A stretch of 6,726 nucleotides of DNA from Thermoplasmata archaeon (lineage in GTDB: Archaea > Thermoplasmatota > Thermoplasmata > Lutacidiplasmatales > UBA184), in the NCBI GenBank assembly GCA_030043405.1, contig JASHXS010000153.1, positions 1 through 6,726 on the forward strand, given 5' to 3'. A model generated the notes under the pieces. That model had not been told where the DNA came from and did not search any database. It was given only the letters and a program-made list of their open reading frames with translations. Made by a program: the position numbers and the translations under genes. Positions 5,361-6,726 of the stretch are shown here, in pieces. Numbering within the stretch: the stretch's first letter is position 1; every line of letters starts with the position of its first letter.

Positions 5361-5750
5361 ATGTCGGACGTGATCCAGGGGATGCAGGCCGTGAGCGTGC
5401 ACATTCGTGACATCAAGCGGGCTCGAGCGTTCTACACCGAGGTATTGGGGCTCAAGGAAGTCTCGTACAGTGAGGAGTTCTCCCGGGCCGCGTTCGCCAT
5501 CCCGGATTCGACCACATTGCTGACCATGCATGTGATGGGGGAGGGCGAAAACGGCCGCGACCCGGGAACGGTCACCGGCATCATCTTCACCCACGTCGAC
5601 CCGTTCGCGGCGTGCGAAACGATTCGGAAGCGCGGGGGTACGATCACGAGCGAGCCGGTGACGGTGCAACGTCCCGGCGTGAGCTACACCCTCGGCGTCT
5701 TCGCGGATCCGGACGGGAACGAGTTCGTGCTGCGGGCCCCGCGGACGTGA
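5361..5750 (+). CDS. VOC superfamily (glyoxalase/bleomycin-resistance/dioxygenase fold) protein
   Basis: This 129-residue protein has the two beta-alpha-beta-beta-beta modules of the VOC fold. The first module is MQAVSVHIRDIKRARAFYTEVLGLKEVSYSEEF (residues 8-40), then AAFAIPDSTTLLTMHVMG (43-60). The second is TGIIFTHVDPFAACETIRKRGGTITSEPV (72-100), then YTLGVFADPDGNEFVLRAP (109-127). Candidate metal ligands are H14, H57 and E121. At the fourth expected position, in the strand starting the second module, the alignment by eye puts G73 where His or Gln is usual, so metal binding is uncertain. Family members include glyoxalases, dioxygenases, epimerases and drug-binding proteins, and the substrate here is unknown. 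An SDR-like gene follows after 82 bases without a visible promoter, so the two are probably co-transcribed. Confidence 0.87.
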   Translation: MSDVIQGMQAVSVHIRDIKRARAFYTEVLGLKEVSYSEEFSRAAFAIPDSTTLLTMHVMGEGENGRDPGTVTGIIFTHVDPFAACETIRKRGGTITSEPVTVQRPGVSYTLGVFADPDGNEFVLRAPRT

Positions 5751-5813
5751 ACGGCGGGCCGGTCCCGCCGGCGTGGGTCCGTCCGCCCGCCCCCGAGACC
5801 CCGTGAGCCGGGC

Positions 5814-5820
5814 GAGGTGA
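5814..5820 (+). promoter_or_regulatory. Candidate Shine-Dalgarno of the SDR-like gene
   Basis: GAGGTGA is a good match to an anti-16S consensus and ends 12 bases before the ATG at 5833. A second, shorter GGAG (5827-5830) lies too close to the ATG to be ideal. No TATA-like element occurs in the gap after the VOC gene, so the gene is probably translated from the VOC message. Confidence 0.4.
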
Positions 5821-5832
5821 GCGGCCGGAGCG

Positions 5833-6498
5833 ATGCGCGTCATCCTGTTCGGAGCCTCCGGGATGGTGGGCGGGGGCGTCCTGCGGGAGTGCCTCCAGAG
5901 CCCGAGGGTCGACGGGGTGCTCAGCGTCGGCCGTCGAGGATTGGACCGGACGGACCTGAAGCTCACCCAGGTCCAGTGTCCGGATGTGGCGGACCTCTCG
6001 GGGGTCGAGTCGCAGCTGGTGGGCTTCGAGGCGTGCTTCTTCTGCCTGGGCGTCTCGTCGGCCGGCATGAGTGAGTCCGACTATACCCGGGTGACCCACG
6101 ACCTGACCATCTCGGCCGCCCGAACGTTGGTCCGGCTCAACCCCGGGATGACGTTCGTCTATGTGTCGGGGGCTGGAACGGACAGCAGCGAGCGGGGCCG
6201 ATCGATGTGGGCCCGCGTCAAGGGCCGGACGGAGAACGACCTGCTGCGGATGGGCTTCCGGGCCGCGTACATGTTCCGACCGGGGATCATCGAGGCCAAG
6301 CACGGAGTGCGCCCGCGATCTCGGGTGTATCGAGTGGGCTACACGATCCTCTACCCGCTGCTCCAGCTGGTGAAGCTGGTGGCTCCCGGGTCCATGACGT
6401 CCACCGATCGGGTGGGTCTCGCGATGATCCACGTCGTCGATCGCGGGTGGCCGACGCCGTGGATCTCGACCCGCGACATCAACACCCTGGCCCGCTAG
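5833..6498 (+). CDS. NAD(P)-binding Rossmann protein, atypical SDR / epimerase-like
   Basis: This 221-residue protein starts with the dinucleotide motif MRVILFGASGMVGGGVLREC (G7-x-x-G10-x-x-G13). It then shows family blocks ACFFCLGVSSAGMSESDYTRVTHDLT (residues 67-92), FVYVSGAGTDSSERGRSMWARVKGRTENDLL (108-138) and AAYMFRPGIIEAKHG (144-158). These fit an uncharacterised group of short NAD(P)-binding, epimerase/dehydratase-like proteins. The lysine of the SDR Y-x-x-x-K motif is probably K130, but the residue four before it is W126 instead of tyrosine, so classical SDR chemistry is doubtful. A hydrophobic stretch YTILYPLLQLVKLVAPG (170-186) may be a packing helix, and a membrane span is not claimed. 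The gene lies 82 bases after the VOC gene and is probably in one operon with it. The C-terminus ends normally at DINTLAR. Confidence 0.87.
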   Translation: MRVILFGASGMVGGGVLRECLQSPRVDGVLSVGRRGLDRTDLKLTQVQCPDVADLSGVESQLVGFEACFFCLGVSSAGMSESDYTRVTHDLTISAARTLVRLNPGMTFVYVSGAGTDSSERGRSMWARVKGRTENDLLRMGFRAAYMFRPGIIEAKHGVRPRSRVYRVGYTILYPLLQLVKLVAPGSMTSTDRVGLAMIHVVDRGWPTPWISTRDINTLAR

Positions 6499-6499
6499 A

Positions 6500-6513
6500 C
6501 GGCCGGCGGGCCG
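6500..6513. repeat. Short inverted repeat after the SDR-like gene
   Basis: CGGCC (6500-6504) and GGCCG (6509-6513) form a 5-base-pair stem with a GGCG loop, beginning two bases after the stop codon. No T-run follows. Its position at the end of the VOC-SDR unit would fit a 3'-end structure, but such GC repeats arise easily by chance in this DNA. Confidence 0.25.
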
Positions 6514-6523
6514 CCCCCATCGT

Positions 6524-6588
6524 GTCCCACCGGGGGTTGAGCCGACTTCCCGACCAGGGGGATGTTTATCCGACTCCCGTCCCACCGG
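6524..6588 (+). repeat. Direct repeat flanking a TATA-like element (possible regulator sites)
   Basis: The ten bases GTCCCACCGG occur exactly at 6524-6533 and again at 6579-6588, 55 bases apart. The TATA-like element at about 6565-6570 lies between them. The copies bracket the core promoter of the second dihydrofolate-reductase-fold gene, so a regulator binding both could control it. The function is inferred from layout. Confidence 0.4.
6564..6570 (+). promoter_or_regulatory. TATA-like core promoter element of the second dihydrofolate-reductase-fold gene
   Basis: GTTTATC is centred 37 bases before the ATG at 6604, the same distance as at the VOC gene. With a start about 25 bases downstream, the leader would be about 10-12 bases and hold the Shine-Dalgarno-like GGGGAGGG just before the ATG. 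Confidence 0.6.
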
Positions 6589-6591
6589 AGT

Positions 6592-6599
6592 GGGGAGGG
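6592..6599 (+). promoter_or_regulatory. Shine-Dalgarno-like site of the second dihydrofolate-reductase-fold gene
   Basis: GGGGAGGG ends four bases before the ATG at 6604 and supports that start codon. It is the same arrangement as at the VOC gene. Confidence 0.5.
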
Positions 6600-6603
6600 A
6601 CCG

Positions 6604-6726
6604 ATGCGGAAGCTGATCACCTGGAACCTGGTGACGGTCGACGGCTTTTTCGAGGGAGAGAAGAGAGGCGATCTCTCCTTCCACCGCGAGGCGTGGGGAC
6701 CGGGGCTCGAAGCGTTCGTCCAGGAG
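6604..6726 (+). CDS. Dihydrofolate reductase-fold family protein, N-terminal part (3' end outside window)
   Basis: Only the first 41 residues are present and the frame runs off the window. They begin MRKLITWNLVTVDGFFEGEK and continue with DLSFHREAWGPGLEAFVQE. This is a typical start for a dihydrofolate-reductase/RibD-C-like subfamily: a first strand, a V-T-x-D-G-F-F-E-G loop, then a helix. It shares the strand-loop pattern with the protein at 4007 (LDGYFAGP there, VDGFFEGE here) but differs enough to be another subfamily. The NADPH-binding and C-terminal parts cannot be checked. The start is supported by a TATA-like element 37 bases upstream and a Shine-Dalgarno-like run. Confidence 0.8.
   Translation, partial: MRKLITWNLVTVDGFFEGEKRGDLSFHREAWGPGLEAFVQE

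Noticed and set aside
5644..6684. Long open frame on the minus strand (346 codons) opposite the VOC and SDR-like genes
   Set aside because: It spans two well-supported plus-strand genes and a promoter, and its product is His/Arg/Pro-rich without domain features.
1..6726. CRISPR array, tRNA, transposon ends or phage genes
   Set aside because: No regularly spaced repeats, cloverleaf-like sequence, transposase, integrase or paired terminal repeats were seen by eye.

Overview
The window looks like chromosomal DNA from a high-GC archaeon, possibly a Thermoplasmatota-type lineage. That lineage guess is weak. The archaeal call rests on promoter layout. Most genes that begin a transcription unit have a short AT-rich TATA-like element (TTAT, TTAAT, ATTAT or TATA) about 25-31 bases before the ATG, in otherwise very GC-rich DNA, and no Shine-Dalgarno sequence. 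That is the layout of leaderless archaeal transcripts. Two other genes have the element 37 bases upstream and do carry a Shine-Dalgarno-like stretch. No rRNA, tRNA, CRISPR array, transposase or integrase was seen. No gene looks frame-shifted.

Layout from left to right. (1) Up to 355: the C-terminal part of a YcaQ/AlkX-type winged-helix protein (+). (2) 1224 down to 473: a two-gene minus-strand unit with a GYD-domain protein followed by a SRPBCC-fold protein. (3) 2683 down to 1295: a D-amino-acid-oxidase/sarcosine-oxidase-type FAD oxidoreductase (-). It is divergent from (4), an HpcH/HpaI-family aldolase at 2758-3507 (+), across a 74-base promoter region. (5) 3862 down to 3539: a small stand-alone Rieske ferredoxin (-), convergent with the aldolase and divergent from (6). 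(6) 4007-4567: a dihydrofolate-reductase-fold (RibD C-terminal-like) protein (+). (7) 5255 down to 4602: a class I SAM-dependent methyltransferase (-), convergent with (6) and divergent from (8). (8) 5361-6498: a VOC/glyoxalase-fold protein followed by an atypical SDR (NAD(P)-binding Rossmann) protein, probably one operon (+). (9) From 6604: the start of a second dihydrofolate-reductase-fold protein (+), cut by the window end.

Functionally this is a run of small single-domain enzymes in short, alternately oriented units, not a recognisable multi-gene system. The FAD oxidoreductase and the aldolase share a promoter region and could be metabolically linked, because an oxo-acid or aldehyde released by the first could feed the second. 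That is inference. I found no convincing undescribed system. The points most worth a second look are the two promoter/leader classes, repeats around several promoters, and a SDR-like protein with tryptophan at the usual catalytic tyrosine position.
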